Numbered from the stretch's first letter, positions 1 to 10,520 are shown. The stretch is DNA of 64,000 bases from Halothiobacillus diazotrophicus (GCF_001663815.1 NZ_CP016027.1:434001-498000); one strand, 5' to 3'. Notes: generated by a model not told the origin, from the letters alone. Translations and numbers: made by a program.

Positions 1-422
1 ATCAACACGGTGTCACCGGTTTCATGCCCATAGCTGTCGTTGACGGCTTTGAATCCGTCCAGGTCAAGCAGCAGGAAAGCGCCGTATTCCTTGTGCCGGG
101 CGTTGCCGGCGATGGCTTTCGCCAGATCGCGCATGATGAGCCGACGGTTCGCCAGTTCCGTGAGCGGGTCCGTCAAGGCGAGATGGTTCAGACGCTTAAG
201 TGCCGAGTCGCGAGCGGTCGCGAATGGGCGAATGACCCAGAAATAGATCAGTACGGCGGAAACGAGGCCCAGCAGTACGGCGTCTAGGATGGCCGCAAGG
301 TAGGTGCCCTTCATGAACGGGGGGAGAGGTGCCATGCCGAACATCAGCATGATGCAGAACTCCGCGGTGGCAATGATGGCGACGATACGAAAGGTCACCT
401 GCCAAGTGTTCAGGCTCCTCAC
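1..422 (-). CDS. membrane diguanylate cyclase, 3' end outside window
   Basis: The visible part would make c-di-GMP from GTP. Reading leftward, two hydrophobic helices flank a short loop (GMAPLPPFMKGTY), then comes the start of a GGDEF domain: LALTDPLTELANRR, then LLLDLDGFKAVNDSYGHETGD, the usual nucleotide and metal-binding stretch. The GGDEF signature itself lies beyond position 1. The start is uncertain. The frame is open only up to a TGA at 450-452; GTG at 422 is the first start codon after it, and GTG at 398 is an alternative behind TGAGGAG (415-421) but with long spacing. A well-placed ATG at 494 behind GAGGA is in the same frame but separated by that TGA, so the 5' end may carry a mutation or sequencing error. 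GGDEF assignment is firm; the start is not. Confidence 0.8.
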   Translation of the reverse strand, partial: MRSLNTWQVTFRIVAIIATAEFCIMLMFGMAPLPPFMKGTYLAAILDAVLLGLVSAVLIYFWVIRPFATARDSALKRLNHLALTDPLTELANRRLIMRDLAKAIAGNARHKEYGAFLLLDLDGFKAVNDSYGHETGDTVL

Positions 423-1117
423 GGCAGGTGCAGTACCTGGCGTCGGGAATCAATGGGCTGGGTCATGTTGGTTACTCGAGGGCAGTGTTCTCATTCGGTC
501 CTCGTTGGTAAAACGATCGCCGTAGTTCAGTCTTGTCAGGCGACTGAAATAATGGGGTTTCTTTAATTTACAGTACACATCGGGTGAGAATTAGGCAAGT
601 CTAATTGGCTGATTCGGATTATCCTCGATTGTGCGTTGACCGGCAATCGAGCCGTTGAGTTCCCGATTCGATTAATAACCCTTTTGATTATAGGTTATTG
701 TCCCGGTAGCGGTAGCTAGAGGGGATCGGCGTGCACAGCGCAGGATCAGGAGTCGATACGGCAACAGGCCGCCGGCCGCTCCTATCCGGTAGACAATGGG
801 AAGGATGGGCTGAGGCCAGTGAGTTTTCTTGCATCGTGCACTGCCAGTGGTCATTGTGTGAAGGGATATAATCGGATTCAGCTACGAAATCGATTTCGTT
901 CGGGTATTAGGTTGTTAATTAATTAATAATAAATAATTAGCCGAGGTTCGTATGTAATCGACATAAAGATAATGGATTCTAATCCGGCACCATCACTTGG
1001 CGGACCGGATATGATCTCCGGATCGGTTTATGGACCGATTATCAGCGCCATGATCCGAGTTATATCATTCAGGTTCGCTTTGACGGCGGTTTGTCGAATG
1101 GGTCGGCAGGTTAGGAA
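423..1117. other. intergenic region, no gene supported
   Basis: About 700 bases lie between the 5' end of the partial cyclase and the 3' end of the YhiN-like gene. The short reading frames here lack family features. Positions 895-960 are AT-rich. A perfect 7-base inverted repeat AATAACC/GGTTATT (674-680 and 693-699, 12-base spacer) is the only clear symmetry; it has no T tract and could be an operator or chance. No tRNA or riboswitch was recognised. Confidence 0.5.
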
Positions 1118-2353
1118 TCAAACCGCCTGGCCGGCCACCCAGCCCGAGGACCAGGCCCATTGGAAGTTGTAACCGCCGAGCCAGCCGGTGACATCCACGA
1201 TTTCCCCCACGAAGTACAGACCGGACACGGCCTTGCTCTCCATGGTCTTGGAGGAAAGCGCGGCCGTATCGACCCCGCCCAGGGTCACTTCGGCCTTGGC
1301 ATAGCCCAGTGTGCCCGCAGGCATCAGCGTCCACTCGGTGAGGGCCTGCTGCATGGCGGCAATGTCCTTGTTGCCGTGTTCGGCCAGCGGTTTGGTCCAG
1401 CCCCGCGCGGCAGTCCATTCCTGGGCAAAGCGTTTGGGCCAGTAGCTAGCGAGCAGTGTGGCCAGGGTCGCCTTGCCGTGGCGATGTTCCTGAAGCCACG
1501 CAGGGACGTCGAGGTCCGGGAGCAGATCGAGACGGATCGGCTGTTTGCGATGGCCCGGTCGTTCGCTCTCGTAGTTCTGATTCTGCCAGTAGCTCGAAAT
1601 CTGCAGGATGGCCGGACCGGACAGACCGCGATGGGTGATGAGCAGGGATTCCCGGAAGCGGGCCTTTTGCCCGGGACACTGGCTGACGACGTCGATGGCC
1701 GTGCCGGCAAGTCCCTGAAGGGCGGTCAGCGTGTCGGGCGGCAAGGCAAGCGGCACCAGCGCCGGCTGAGGCGGGACGACGGGCAGGCCGAATTGCTCGG
1801 CGATGCGATAGCCGAACGGCGTAGCGCCCAGTTGCGGGATGGCCAGCCCGCCGGTGGCGATCACGAGGGATTGGCAGGTGAAGTGTCCCTGATCCGTGTG
1901 GACGGAAAAGCCGGATTCCGCCTGGTCTCGACCCTCAGCAATGCGCTGCACGGCGCGGGGCTGTGCCCAGCGTACCTGACCCAGATCGCACTCGGCCCGC
2001 AGCATGTCGATGATCTGTTTTGCTGAGTCGTCGCAGAACAGCTGACCGAGCGTCTTCTCGTGGTAGGCAATGCCGTAACGCGCCACGAGCTTGATGAAGT
2101 CGTGCTGGCTGAACCGGGCCAGGGCGGAGCGGACGAAGTGGGGATTGCGCGAGAGAAAGTTCTCGGGGCGGACGTCCCGATTGGTGAAGTTGCAACGACC
2201 GCCGCCGGAGATACGGATGCGCTCGCCGATCTTGGCGGCATGGTCGATCAGCAGGACGCGCCGACCGCGCTGACCGGCTTGGGCCGCACACATCATGCCG
2301 GCGGCACCGGCACCGATCACGATGACATCGAATTCGGCTTGAGCCATGGACAT
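1118..2353 (-). CDS. NAD(P)/FAD-dependent oxidoreductase, YhiN/HI0933 family
   Basis: A 411-residue flavoprotein of the HI0933/YhiN family, whose members bind FAD in a Rossmann fold; the physiological substrate is not settled for most of them. The N-terminus has the dinucleotide-binding motif VIVIGAGAAGMMCA (about residues 11-24), followed by the family hallmark RISGGGRCNFTN (47-58). A C-terminal FAD-contact segment VSGLYFVGEIVDVTGWLGGYNFQ is also typical. The length is normal for the family. It starts three bases after the rep stop, so it is probably the last gene of the purL-EamA-rep run. ATG 2347 is an alternative start two codons downstream. Confidence 0.87.
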   Translation of the reverse strand: MSMAQAEFDVIVIGAGAAGMMCAAQAGQRGRRVLLIDHAAKIGERIRISGGGRCNFTNRDVRPENFLSRNPHFVRSALARFSQHDFIKLVARYGIAYHEKTLGQLFCDDSAKQIIDMLRAECDLGQVRWAQPRAVQRIAEGRDQAESGFSVHTDQGHFTCQSLVIATGGLAIPQLGATPFGYRIAEQFGLPVVPPQPALVPLALPPDTLTALQGLAGTAIDVVSQCPGQKARFRESLLITHRGLSGPAILQISSYWQNQNYESERPGHRKQPIRLDLLPDLDVPAWLQEHRHGKATLATLLASYWPKRFAQEWTAARGWTKPLAEHGNKDIAAMQQALTEWTLMPAGTLGYAKAEVTLGGVDTAALSSKTMESKAVSGLYFVGEIVDVTGWLGGYNFQWAWSSGWVAGQAV

Positions 2354-2356
2354 CGC

Positions 2357-4393
2357 TCAGCTTTTGCCGAGCATCGCCCGGATGCTTTCCAGGTGTGCCC
2401 GGCCCTGGGCCTGGGTGACCGCCTTGGGCTGCTCGATGCCGACCCCCTGCCAGTTCAGCAGGTCGGCGGGGATTTCGTCGAGGAAGCGGCTGGGCACGGT
2501 GTTCAGCCATTCGCCATACCGCCGGCGGCGCTGGGTGAGGGTGAAGGTGAGGCTGATCTGGGCCCGGGTGATGCCCACGAAGCAGAGCCGGCGCTCCTCA
2601 TGAAGGCGGTCGTCGTCCACGCAGTCGCGATGCGGCAGGATTTCCTCCTCCATGCCGGCCATGAAGACGTGCTTGTATTCCAGCCCTTTCGCGGCGTGCA
2701 GGGTGAGCAGGGAGACGGCATTGCTGTCCTTCTCGCGGGTCTGCTGATCGAGGATGCCGAGCAGGGTCATGCGCTGGGCGAGGGCCGGCAGATCCATGAC
2801 TTCGCCGTTCTCGGCGCTGTCGGTGGCGATGCGTGTCAGCCAGTCCAGCCACTCGCTGAGGTTCTGCCAGCGCCGTTCGGCCGCCTTGGCGCTGGTTTCC
2901 TGTTCGTGCAGATAACCGAGATAGTCGATGTCGGCGAAGAGTTGCTGCAGCACGTTGACCGCATCGGTGCCCGGCTGTTCGCGGGTGGCGTCGAGCCAAC
3001 CGCAGAAGCGGTTGAGGCGGTGATAGGCCCGATCGTCCAACATCGTCTGCAGCCCGGCCGAACGCGCGGCCTGATAGAGGGAGCAACGGCGTTCGCGGGC
3101 ATAGCGACCGAGCTTCTCCACCGTGGTCGGGCCGATTTCCCGCCGGGGCGTGTTGATGACGCGGAGCAGGGCGGCATCGTCGTCCGGATTCACCAGAAGC
3201 TTCAGGTAGGCCATGGCGTCCTTGATCTCTGCCCGCTCGAAGAACGACTGCCCGCCGGTGAGGTTGTAGGGAATGCTGAGTTTGCGCAGGGCCTGCTCGA
3301 TGAGCCGGGCCTGATGGTTGCCGCGGAACAGCACGGCGAAATCGCGGTACTCGGTCTGGTTGCGGAAGTGCTGGTGCAGGATCTCGGTAGCGATGCGCTC
3401 GGCCTCGTCCTCGGCGGTGGCACAGACGATCACACGATGAGGTTCGCCGATGCCGATCTCGCTCCAGAGCCGTTTGGGCTGGGTGGTGGCGTCGTTGGCG
3501 ATGAGGTGGTTCGCCGCCTTGAGGATGCTGTTGACCGAGCGGTAGTTCTGTTCGAGCTTGAGGGTGGTCAGGTTCGGGAAGTCGGTCGCCAGGCGGGTGA
3601 GGTTTTCCGGCCGCGCGCCGCGCCAGGCATAGATGGACTGGTGATCGTCGCCCACCGCCGTGAAGGCGCCGAGCGATCCCGTGAGCAGGCGGACCAGTTC
3701 GTACTGGGTGGTGTTGGTGTCCTGGTATTCGTCGACCAGCAGGTAGCGGACGCGCTGCTGCCAGCGGTCGCGGACCTCGGGGTTCTCGCGCAGCAATTCG
3801 ACCGGGCGGCCGATCAGGTCGTCGAAATCAAGCGCATTGCAGGCCTGCAGCTGGTTCCGGTACTGATCGTAGAGCCGGGCCATGGCCTGCTGTTCCTCGT
3901 CGACGGCGCTGTTGAGCGCCGTACTCGGTGCCAACAGGTCGTTCTTCCACAAGGAGATCTGCCACTGGGCGGCCTTCGGATCGATGACGTCCTTGTACTC
4001 GCTGTGGTTGATGAGCGACTTGATGACGGCCAGGCTGTCCTCGGCATCGAGCACGGTGAAACCCGCCCGCAGCCCCATGGCCGCGAACTCGCGACGGATG
4101 AAGTTCAGGCCCAGGGTATGGAACGTGGAGATGTTCAGGCCGCGCCGCCGGTCAGCGGGCAGGAGCGCATCGGTGCGCTCGCGCATCTCCTTCGCTGCCT
4201 TGTTGGTGAAGGTGACGGCGAAGATGCCGCGCGCCGGGATACCCTGCCGTTCGATCAGGTAGACGATCTTCTCGGTGATGACGCGGGTTTTCCCCGAACC
4301 GGCGCCGGCAAGCACGAGCAGCGGACCGTCCAGATGGCGGACGGCGCGCGACTGTTCGGGATTCAGGCCATGAACACCGGTGAGTGCGCTCAT
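2357..4393 (-). CDS. rep: ATP-dependent DNA helicase Rep
   Basis: A superfamily 1A 3'-5' DNA helicase that in the known family clears replication-fork roadblocks. Seen from ATG 4393: Walker A AGAGSGKT (residues 29-36), motif Ia AVTFTNKAAKEMRER, Walker B VDEYQDTN, motif III VGDDHQSIYAWRGA, motif IV LEQNYRS, motif V TLHAAKGLEYKHVF and motif VI EERRLCFVGITRA. At about 678 residues it matches Rep rather than the longer UvrD. ATG 4393 is preferred because it overlaps the upstream stop as ATGA; ATG 4414 would add seven residues. Rep and UvrD are similar, and the start HGLNPEQSRAV resembles Rep. Confidence 0.92.
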   Translation of the reverse strand: MSALTGVHGLNPEQSRAVRHLDGPLLVLAGAGSGKTRVITEKIVYLIERQGIPARGIFAVTFTNKAAKEMRERTDALLPADRRRGLNISTFHTLGLNFIRREFAAMGLRAGFTVLDAEDSLAVIKSLINHSEYKDVIDPKAAQWQISLWKNDLLAPSTALNSAVDEEQQAMARLYDQYRNQLQACNALDFDDLIGRPVELLRENPEVRDRWQQRVRYLLVDEYQDTNTTQYELVRLLTGSLGAFTAVGDDHQSIYAWRGARPENLTRLATDFPNLTTLKLEQNYRSVNSILKAANHLIANDATTQPKRLWSEIGIGEPHRVIVCATAEDEAERIATEILHQHFRNQTEYRDFAVLFRGNHQARLIEQALRKLSIPYNLTGGQSFFERAEIKDAMAYLKLLVNPDDDAALLRVINTPRREIGPTTVEKLGRYARERRCSLYQAARSAGLQTMLDDRAYHRLNRFCGWLDATREQPGTDAVNVLQQLFADIDYLGYLHEQETSAKAAERRWQNLSEWLDWLTRIATDSAENGEVMDLPALAQRMTLLGILDQQTREKDSNAVSLLTLHAAKGLEYKHVFMAGMEEEILPHRDCVDDDRLHEERRLCFVGITRAQISLTFTLTQRRRRYGEWLNTVPSRFLDEIPADLLNWQGVGIEQPKAVTQAQGRAHLESIRAMLGKS

Positions 4394-5313
4394 GTCGCGG
4401 CCTGCGTGGTCCACATCGGCTGGCTCCGCGCTTCCAGCAGGGCAGCACTGAGAATCAGCAGACCGCCGATCCAGACATTCGCGGCGGGGTCCTCGTGGCC
4501 GATCAGGATGGCCGAACCGCTGGCCACCAGCAGTTCGAGGGTCATCAGGATGGCGGATCGCCCCGCCGGGAGACGCTGGACGGCGTATTGGGTGGCCAGC
4601 ATCGCGCCGAGCAGCAGCGTGCCGCCATACAGCGCGCTCTGGACGATGCCGGCCAAGGAAACATGGGCACCGGGTTCGGGGAGGACGAGGAGGAAGATCG
4701 CGCCGAACACCACCCCGCCGATCTGCATGACCGAGAGCTTGACCAGCATGGGTTCGTTCTGCAGATAGCGGAACAGCACGTTGGAGCCCGCGAGGGCCAG
4801 ACCGGCGATCAGGGCGGCCAGATCAGCGAACGAGAAGCCCCATTGGATGTCGGGACCCAGGATCATGGCCGCGCCGGCCAGGGCCAGGGCGACGGCGGCG
4901 ATCCGGATGCCGGTCAACGCTTCACCCAGGAACCAGTGACCGAACAGGACGCCCCAGGCGGGAATCAGGAAGAACAGCAGCATGGAACGCACGACGTCGC
5001 CATAGACCATGGAAATCGCGAAGCCGATGCCGGCCACGCCGCTGAGAAAGGCCAGCGGGACCAGCCAGCGCCAGGACAGGGGATGCTTGTCGGGATTCGG
5101 TCGCCAGGTGTTGAGTAGCCAGTCCAGCACCCAGGGCAGCACCATCAGGAACTGGGTGCCGTAGGCGATCACGGACAGCAGAATCGGCCCCATGCCCAAT
5201 TGGTCGATCGCCTTGAGCCAGATCCAGGTCAGGCCCCAGAGCGTCGACCCGGTCATCAGGACGAGCGTGGGCGGGACACGGCCGAGCAGGCCGGCCGAAG
5301 CAGGGGCCGTCAT
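4390..5313 (-). CDS. EamA/DMT-family inner-membrane transporter
   Basis: A 307-residue protein of the drug/metabolite transporter superfamily with about ten hydrophobic helices arranged as two EamA repeats. The second repeat begins near GFSFADLAALIAGLALAGSNVLFRYL. The repeat end ILMTLELLVASGSAILIGHEDP resembles the usual EamA sequence around its conserved Glu. The substrate cannot be read from the sequence; relatives export amino acids, purines or other metabolites. It starts six bases after the purL stop and overlaps rep by four bases (ATGA), so co-transcription and translational coupling are likely. Confidence 0.85.
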   Translation of the reverse strand: MTAPASAGLLGRVPPTLVLMTGSTLWGLTWIWLKAIDQLGMGPILLSVIAYGTQFLMVLPWVLDWLLNTWRPNPDKHPLSWRWLVPLAFLSGVAGIGFAISMVYGDVVRSMLLFFLIPAWGVLFGHWFLGEALTGIRIAAVALALAGAAMILGPDIQWGFSFADLAALIAGLALAGSNVLFRYLQNEPMLVKLSVMQIGGVVFGAIFLLVLPEPGAHVSLAGIVQSALYGGTLLLGAMLATQYAVQRLPAGRSAILMTLELLVASGSAILIGHEDPAANVWIGGLLILSAALLEARSQPMWTTQAAT

Positions 5314-5319
5314 GGGCGA

Positions 5320-8300
5320 TCAGCCGATCCAGCGGCGGGCATTGCGGAACAATCGCAGCCACGGACCCTCGGATGCTAGACGATCGCCGACCGCGTCGGA
5401 CCAGGTTTCCGGTGCCCAGGAGAACTGACTGCGGCGCCAGACGCGTTCCGGGTGCGGCATCATGATGTTGAATCGGCCATCGGGCGTGGTGAAGCCGGTC
5501 TGACCCCAGAGGGAGCCATTCGGATTGTCCGGGTACTGCTCGGTGGCGATGCCATTGCCGTCGACGTAGCGCAGGGTCGCGAAGGCCTGTTCGGCATGAA
5601 TCGGGTTGCGATAGTCCACCTTGCCCTCGCCGTGCGCCACGGTGATCGGGAGCAGGCTGCCTTCCATGCCCTGCAGGAAGATGGAGGGCGTGGGCAGGAT
5701 CTCGACCAGCGACAGACGTGCCTCGAACTGCTCGGAGGTATTGCGGCCGAAGCGGGGCCAGAATTCCGCACCGGGAATCAGATCGTGCAATTGCGACAGC
5801 ATCTGGCAGCCGTTGCAGACGCCGAGCGCGAAGGTGTCTTCGCGATGGAAGAAGGCGCTGAAGGCATCGAGGGTGCGCGGGTTGTAGCGGATCGCGTGGG
5901 CCCAGCCCGATCCGGCGCCCAGCACGTCGCCGTAGGAGAAACCGCCGCAGGCCGCCAGTCCCTGCATGGTCGACAGGTCGACCCGGCCGGCGAGCAGGTC
6001 GCTCATGTGGACGTCGACGGCCTGGAATCCCGCACGGTCGAAGGCGGCGGCCATCTCGACCTCACCGTTGACGCCCTGTTCGCGGAGGATGGCGATACGC
6101 GGTCGCTTGCCCGTGGCGATCATGGGGGCGGCCACGTCCGCGCGGACGTCGAAGGTGGCGCGCGCGGCGCTCAGGCCGCGGTTTTCGTCATCGGCCACGC
6201 GTTCGAAGGCGGACTGGGCGCAGTCGGGATTGTCGCGCAGGCTGGCCATGAGGTAGCTGGTTTTCGACCAGGTGGCGTGCAGGTCGCTGCGTCGGGCATT
6301 CAGTACCGACTTGCCCGCCCAGCGGATATCGACGGTATTGCCGGGCGTTGCCGTACCCAGGTCGTGGACGGCCTCGGCGAGTCCCGCCTGCGCGAACTGG
6401 TCGCGGACGAAGGCCAGATCTTCCTGTCGGACCTGAATGACGGCGCCCACTTCCTCGGCAAACAGGCTGCCGATGATGTCGCTGCCCAACGGATCGAGAT
6501 GGATGTCCAGGCCGCAATGGCCGGCGAAGGCCATTTCGAGCAGCGTGGCGATCAGGCCGCCGTCGCTCCGGTCGTGGTAGGCCAGAATGTGTCCGAGGGC
6601 GCTCAGGGTCTGGATGGTGTCGAAGAATGCCTTCAGCGGCTGCGGGGCGATATCCGGTACCGTCTGGCCGATATGGCCGTACACCTGGGCGAGCGCGGAA
6701 CCGCCGAGACGGTTCTTGCCGTGGCCGAGGTCGATCAGGAGGAGACGGGCATCCGGGGTCGGCTGCAGTTGCGGCGTCAGCACACGGTTGATGTCGGAGA
6801 CCGGTGCGAAGCCCGTGACGACGAGAGAGACCGGCGACACTACTTCCTTGGCGGCGCCGTGCTCGCTCCAGCGGGTCTTCATCGACAGGGAGTCCTTGCC
6901 GACGGGAATCGCGATATCCAGTGCCGGGCAGAATTCCATCCCCACGGTGTGAACCGTGGCGTACAGTGCGGCATCCTCGCCGGGATGACCGCACGCCGCC
7001 ATCCAGTTGGCCGACAGCTTGATGGCGGAAGTACCGTCGATCGGCGCGGCTGCGAGGTTGGTCAGCACCTCGGCGATGGCCATTCGGGCGGAGGCCGGGG
7101 CGTCCAGCACGGCGATGGGGGCACGTTCGCCCAGGGCCATGGCTTCGCCGGTGTCGTGGGTGAAATCCGTTGCGGTGACGGCACAGTCAGCAACCGGCAC
7201 CTGCCAGGGACCGACCATCTGATCCCGCGCCACGAGACCGCCGACGCTTCGGTCGCCGATGGTGATCAGGAAGCTCTTGTCGGCCACGGTAGGCAGGCTG
7301 AGCACGCGGGCGACGGCGTCGGTCACGTCGAGTTGTTCCGTGAGGAAGGCTTCGTACTTCGGTGCCCGTGTGCGGGCATCGCGATGCATCTTCGGCGGAT
7401 GTCCGAACAGCGTCGTCATCGGCAGATCGATGGGCCGATTGGTGAAATGCGGGTCGTCCACCACGAGCTGCTGCTTGCGCGTGGCCCGGCCCACCACGGA
7501 AAAGGGTGCGCGTTCGCGCTCGCAGAGGGCCGTGAATCGCGGCAGATCCTGCGGGCGGATCGCCAAGACATAGCGTTCCTGGGATTCGTTGCACCAGATG
7601 GCCAGGGGCGTCATGCCCGGCTCGTCGTTGGGGACGGCGCGCAAGTCGAATTCGCCGCCGAGTCCGGCATCGTTGATCAGCTCGGGGAACGCGTTGGACA
7701 GGCCGCCCGCACCCACGTCATGGATCGAGACGATCGGATTCTGATCGCCCAAGGCGATGCAGCGATCGATGACTTCCTGGGCACGCCGTTGCATTTCCGG
7801 GTTGGCGCGCTGGACCGAGGCGAAGTCCAGGGCTGCGGAACCGGTTCCGCTGGTCTGGGACGATGCCGCCCCGCCGCCTAGGCCAATCTGCATGGCGGGG
7901 CCGCCAAGGACGATCAGCAGGTCCCCGTCACTGATTGGGCGCTTTTCCACGAGATCAGGCCGAATCGCGCCCAGGCCGCCGGCGATCATGATCGGCTTGT
8001 GGTAGCCGTGGACTTGGCTCGGTTCGCCGTCGGTGCGGTTGGCGCCCAGCTCGAAGCTGCGGAAATAGCCCGCCAGTGCCGGCCGACCGAATTCGTTGTT
8101 GTAGGCCGCGGAGCCGATGGGACCGTCGAGCATGATGTCCAGTGCGGAGACGATCCGGTCGGGCTTGCCGATGTTCGACAGCTGTTCCCAGGGCTGCTCG
8201 TGGCCGGGAATACGCAGGTTCGAGACCGAGAAGCCGCACAGGCCGGCCTTGGGCTTGCCGCCCCGACCGGTCGCGCCCTCGTCACGGATTTCGCCGCCGG

Positions 8301-9255
8301 AGCCGGTGGCCGCGCCGGGATCGGGGGAAATGGCCGTGGGGTGGTTGTGGGTTTCGACCTTGATCAGGAAGTGGATGTCTTCGTCCTTGTGGGTGTAGGT
8401 ACCCACGTCGGGGTCTGCGGAAAACCGGCGTCCTGGCCAGCCGGAGATGACAGCGGCATTGTCCTTGTAGGCGCTGAGCGTGCCCTTGGGATTGTGACGA
8501 TGCGTGTTGCGGATCATTGCGAAGAGGCTGAGATCGTGGTCTTCGCCATCGATGGTCCAATCCGCATTGAAGATCTTGTGTCGGCAGTGCTCGGAATTTG
8601 CCTGCGCGAACATCATCAACTCGATGTCGTTCGGATTGCGACCCAGATCCCGATAGGCCTGAGCGAGGTAGGTGATTTCATCGGTGGAGAGCGCTAGTCC
8701 CAGTTCATGGTTGGCTTCATGAAGGGCAGTTTCACCCTGTTCCAGCAGGGGAACGGAGGCAAGTGGCGCCGGCGTGCTGTGTGCAAAGATGGCTTCGGCC
8801 TCGAGCCAGCTGGTGAATACCGCATCGGTCATCCGGTCATGCAGCAAAGCCGCCGTGGCTTCACGGGCTTCCGATTCCAGCAGGTGCAGGCCGGTGAGGG
8901 CATATTCGATACCCCGTTCGACGCGGACCACCTGTTCGATACCGCAGATACGGAGAATTTCGGTGGCCTTGCTCGACCACGGCGAACGGGTGCCCGGACG
9001 GGGCGTGACCAGCAGGCAGGCCGCCTCGTCGGGCCATTCCGCCAGGGGGCGGCCGTAGTTGAAGAGGTCGTGCAGCTGATGGGTCTCATGCTCGGTCAGC
9101 GTAGTGTCCGGCGCCAGATCGATGAAGTGGACGAATCGCGCCGATAGGGCAGTGATCTGCGGTGCAACCGCCTGAATGGCCTCAAGTTTTTTGGCCAGTC
9201 GGAATTCGGATAGGGCGGCGTTACCGAAAAAAATCTGCATGGTGAGATGACTCAT
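5320..9255 (-). CDS. purL: phosphoribosylformylglycinamidine synthase
   Basis: The large single-chain PurL of gammaproteobacteria (1311 residues), which converts FGAR, glutamine and ATP to FGAM in purine synthesis. The N-terminal region contains [20 protein letters not shown]. The synthetase core shows [24 protein letters not shown] and [15 protein letters not shown]. The ATP-binding glycine segment [10 protein letters not shown] is present. The C-terminal class I amidotransferase has [22 protein letters not shown], the nucleophile segment [14 protein letters not shown] and the His-Glu end [10 protein letters not shown]. All catalytic elements look intact. ATG 9240 (MQIFF) is a plausible alternative start; neither start has a strong Shine-Dalgarno sequence. 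It is the first gene of the leftward run. Confidence 0.97.
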   Translation of the reverse strand: MSHLTMQIFFGNAALSEFRLAKKLEAIQAVAPQITALSARFVHFIDLAPDTTLTEHETHQLHDLFNYGRPLAEWPDEAACLLVTPRPGTRSPWSSKATEILRICGIEQVVRVERGIEYALTGLHLLESEAREATAALLHDRMTDAVFTSWLEAEAIFAHSTPAPLASVPLLEQGETALHEANHELGLALSTDEITYLAQAYRDLGRNPNDIELMMFAQANSEHCRHKIFNADWTIDGEDHDLSLFAMIRNTHRHNPKGTLSAYKDNAAVISGWPGRRFSADPDVGTYTHKDEDIHFLIKVETHNHPTAISPDPGAATGSGGEIRDEGATGRGGKPKAGLCGFSVSNLRIPGHEQPWEQLSNIGKPDRIVSALDIMLDGPIGSAAYNNEFGRPALAGYFRSFELGANRTDGEPSQVHGYHKPIMIAGGLGAIRPDLVEKRPISDGDLLIVLGGPAMQIGLGGGAASSQTSGTGSAALDFASVQRANPEMQRRAQEVIDRCIALGDQNPIVSIHDVGAGGLSNAFPELINDAGLGGEFDLRAVPNDEPGMTPLAIWCNESQERYVLAIRPQDLPRFTALCERERAPFSVVGRATRKQQLVVDDPHFTNRPIDLPMTTLFGHPPKMHRDARTRAPKYEAFLTEQLDVTDAVARVLSLPTVADKSFLITIGDRSVGGLVARDQMVGPWQVPVADCAVTATDFTHDTGEAMALGERAPIAVLDAPASARMAIAEVLTNLAAAPIDGTSAIKLSANWMAACGHPGEDAALYATVHTVGMEFCPALDIAIPVGKDSLSMKTRWSEHGAAKEVVSPVSLVVTGFAPVSDINRVLTPQLQPTPDARLLLIDLGHGKNRLGGSALAQVYGHIGQTVPDIAPQPLKAFFDTIQTLSALGHILAYHDRSDGGLIATLLEMAFAGHCGLDIHLDPLGSDIIGSLFAEEVGAVIQVRQEDLAFVRDQFAQAGLAEAVHDLGTATPGNTVDIRWAGKSVLNARRSDLHATWSKTSYLMASLRDNPDCAQSAFERVADDENRGLSAARATFDVRADVAAPMIATGKRPRIAILREQGVNGEVEMAAAFDRAGFQAVDVHMSDLLAGRVDLSTMQGLAACGGFSYGDVLGAGSGWAHAIRYNPRTLDAFSAFFHREDTFALGVCNGCQMLSQLHDLIPGAEFWPRFGRNTSEQFEARLSLVEILPTPSIFLQGMEGSLLPITVAHGEGKVDYRNPIHAEQAFATLRYVDGNGIATEQYPDNPNGSLWGQTGFTTPDGRFNIMMPHPERVWRRSQFSWAPETWSDAVGDRLASEGPWLRLFRNARRWIG

Positions 9256-9458
9256 TGTTCATGGGGATACGCGAAATCATGCCGTGACGGATCGCGCAGC
9301 GATCGTCGGGCGGCACATGTTGGGCCGTGATTGTACCACCGAGGCTGGAGACTGAGGGCTCTCGTCGCCACCCGGGCCGACTGTGCTGTCGGGAACGCAG
9401 TCGATCCGGATCGCCGGGGTGGCGCGCAGGGGGCGGGCCGCGGCGTTTGCGGTTACGG

Positions 9459-9821
9459 TCAGGCGGTTGTGTTCGTATACATGGGCCGATTTTCGGTCAG
9501 GCGGAGCCAGCCCTTCACGATGCGGTAGATGACCCAGATAGTGGTGGCGAGCAGGATGAAGTACCCCACGATAATCAGCAGAGTGAGTACACCGAGCACC
9601 GTCCAGAGCACACTGAACCAGAAGGTGCGGATCTGCCAGCGGAAGTGGGATTCGAGCCAGGTGCCCTGGACGTCCTCTTTCTTCACGTAATTGACGATGA
9701 TCGCCACGAGATAGGTGATGCCGAACAGAAACGAGGCGGCCTGCAGGGCATAGACCGCCGTGGTGATCGTTCGTGCCGATTTGAGTTGGTCGTCTTCGGA
9801 TTCGATGATGATTCGGGTCAT
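9459..9821 (-). CDS. small inner-membrane protein, DUF4870-like
   Basis: A 120-residue membrane protein. After a polar N-terminus (MTRIIIESEDDQLKSARTIT) there are three hydrophobic segments: AVYALQAASFLFGITYLVAIIV, a helix in RTFWFSVLWTVLGVLTLLIIVGYFILL and its extension ATTIWVIYRIVKGWL. The segment between them, WLESHFRWQIRTFW, is the signature seen in DUF4870-type proteins of proteobacteria. The function is unknown. ATG 9821 was chosen because GGGAAG lies upstream and the longer frame to 9941 has no family character. It diverges from the BLUF gene. A 15-base inverted repeat GATCGC-GCA-GCGATC lies downstream at 9290-9304 but lacks a T tract. Confidence 0.75.
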   Translation of the reverse strand: MTRIIIESEDDQLKSARTITTAVYALQAASFLFGITYLVAIIVNYVKKEDVQGTWLESHFRWQIRTFWFSVLWTVLGVLTLLIIVGYFILLATTIWVIYRIVKGWLRLTENRPMYTNTTA

Positions 9822-10055
9822 GTCGGGCGCTTCCCTGTTTATTGGCTTTGTGTGTTGTATTGAGGATCGAGTCCATTCTATCCCGGACACGTCATTTGCG
9901 GATGAACAGGCAGATCGTGCGCGGTGTTCGGACACCAGCAAGATCGGCCAAATGGCGGGTTTTCAGGACGTTTTCGTGCAGGCGTTAAAAAGTGTTCTAT
10001 AAGACATTCGATGGTTTAATCAAGACGCTTGGCGTCGCATGCGAGGAAAAAGGGA

Positions 10056-10481
10056 ATGCTGGTTCGACTGTTGTATGTCTCAAAGGTCTCGGGTCACGTC
10101 GGCCATGATGACGTGCGGATGATTCTGGCCGCCTCCCAGCGGAACAATGGTGCGCGGGGGGTATCTGGCCTGCTGATGTTCAATTCGGGACATTTCCTGC
10201 AATGGCTGGAGGGCGAGCGCCGCGCCGTCAGCGAGCGGTTTGCACGGATTCTGCAGGATGAGCGTCATACGGATGTCGTGATTGTCGACTTTGCCGAAGT
10301 CGAAGCGCGGCAATTCACGGATTGGCAGATGGGCTATCTGGGGGAGGGGAGTCTGAATCGGGATCTGTTCTACCGATTCAGTGCGACCGAGGTCTTCAAT
10401 CCCTATGCCCTGTCCGGGGCGTCGGCCGTCGCCTTGATGCTGGCGGCGCGGGAGCGCGCCCGACTACTGAAATCTGCCTGA
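10056..10481 (+). CDS. BLUF-domain blue-light photoreceptor
   Basis: A 141-residue protein made of a single BLUF domain, which binds FAD and rearranges its hydrogen bonding in blue light. The diagnostic residues are spaced as in AppA: Tyr7 (LLYVS), Asn31 (RNNGARGVSG), Gln49 (HFLQWLEG), Trp90 and Met92 (FTDWQMG). No output domain is fused, so it must signal to a separate partner, as short BLUF proteins do. The C-terminal 35 residues (NPYALSGASAVALMLAARERARLL) are probably the capping helices. ATG 10056 has a purine-rich ribosome site (GAGGAAAAAGGGA) directly upstream; the TTG at 10029 is less likely. It stands alone, converging on sufE. Confidence 0.9.
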   Translation: MLVRLLYVSKVSGHVGHDDVRMILAASQRNNGARGVSGLLMFNSGHFLQWLEGERRAVSERFARILQDERHTDVVIVDFAEVEARQFTDWQMGYLGEGSLNRDLFYRFSATEVFNPYALSGASAVALMLAARERARLLKSA

Positions 10482-10520
10482 GGCTCGGGACTGCCCGGGG
10501 TCAGGACAGGGTTGACGGAT

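Noticed and set aside
2060-4768. A 902-codon plus-strand open frame
   Set aside because: It lies antisense to rep, the YhiN-like gene and the EamA gene, which have clear family motifs; high-GC codon bias leaves long mirror frames, and its product has no recognisable domain.
5452-7881. An 809-codon plus-strand open frame
   Set aside because: Exactly antisense to the unmistakable purL; low-complexity mirror translation.
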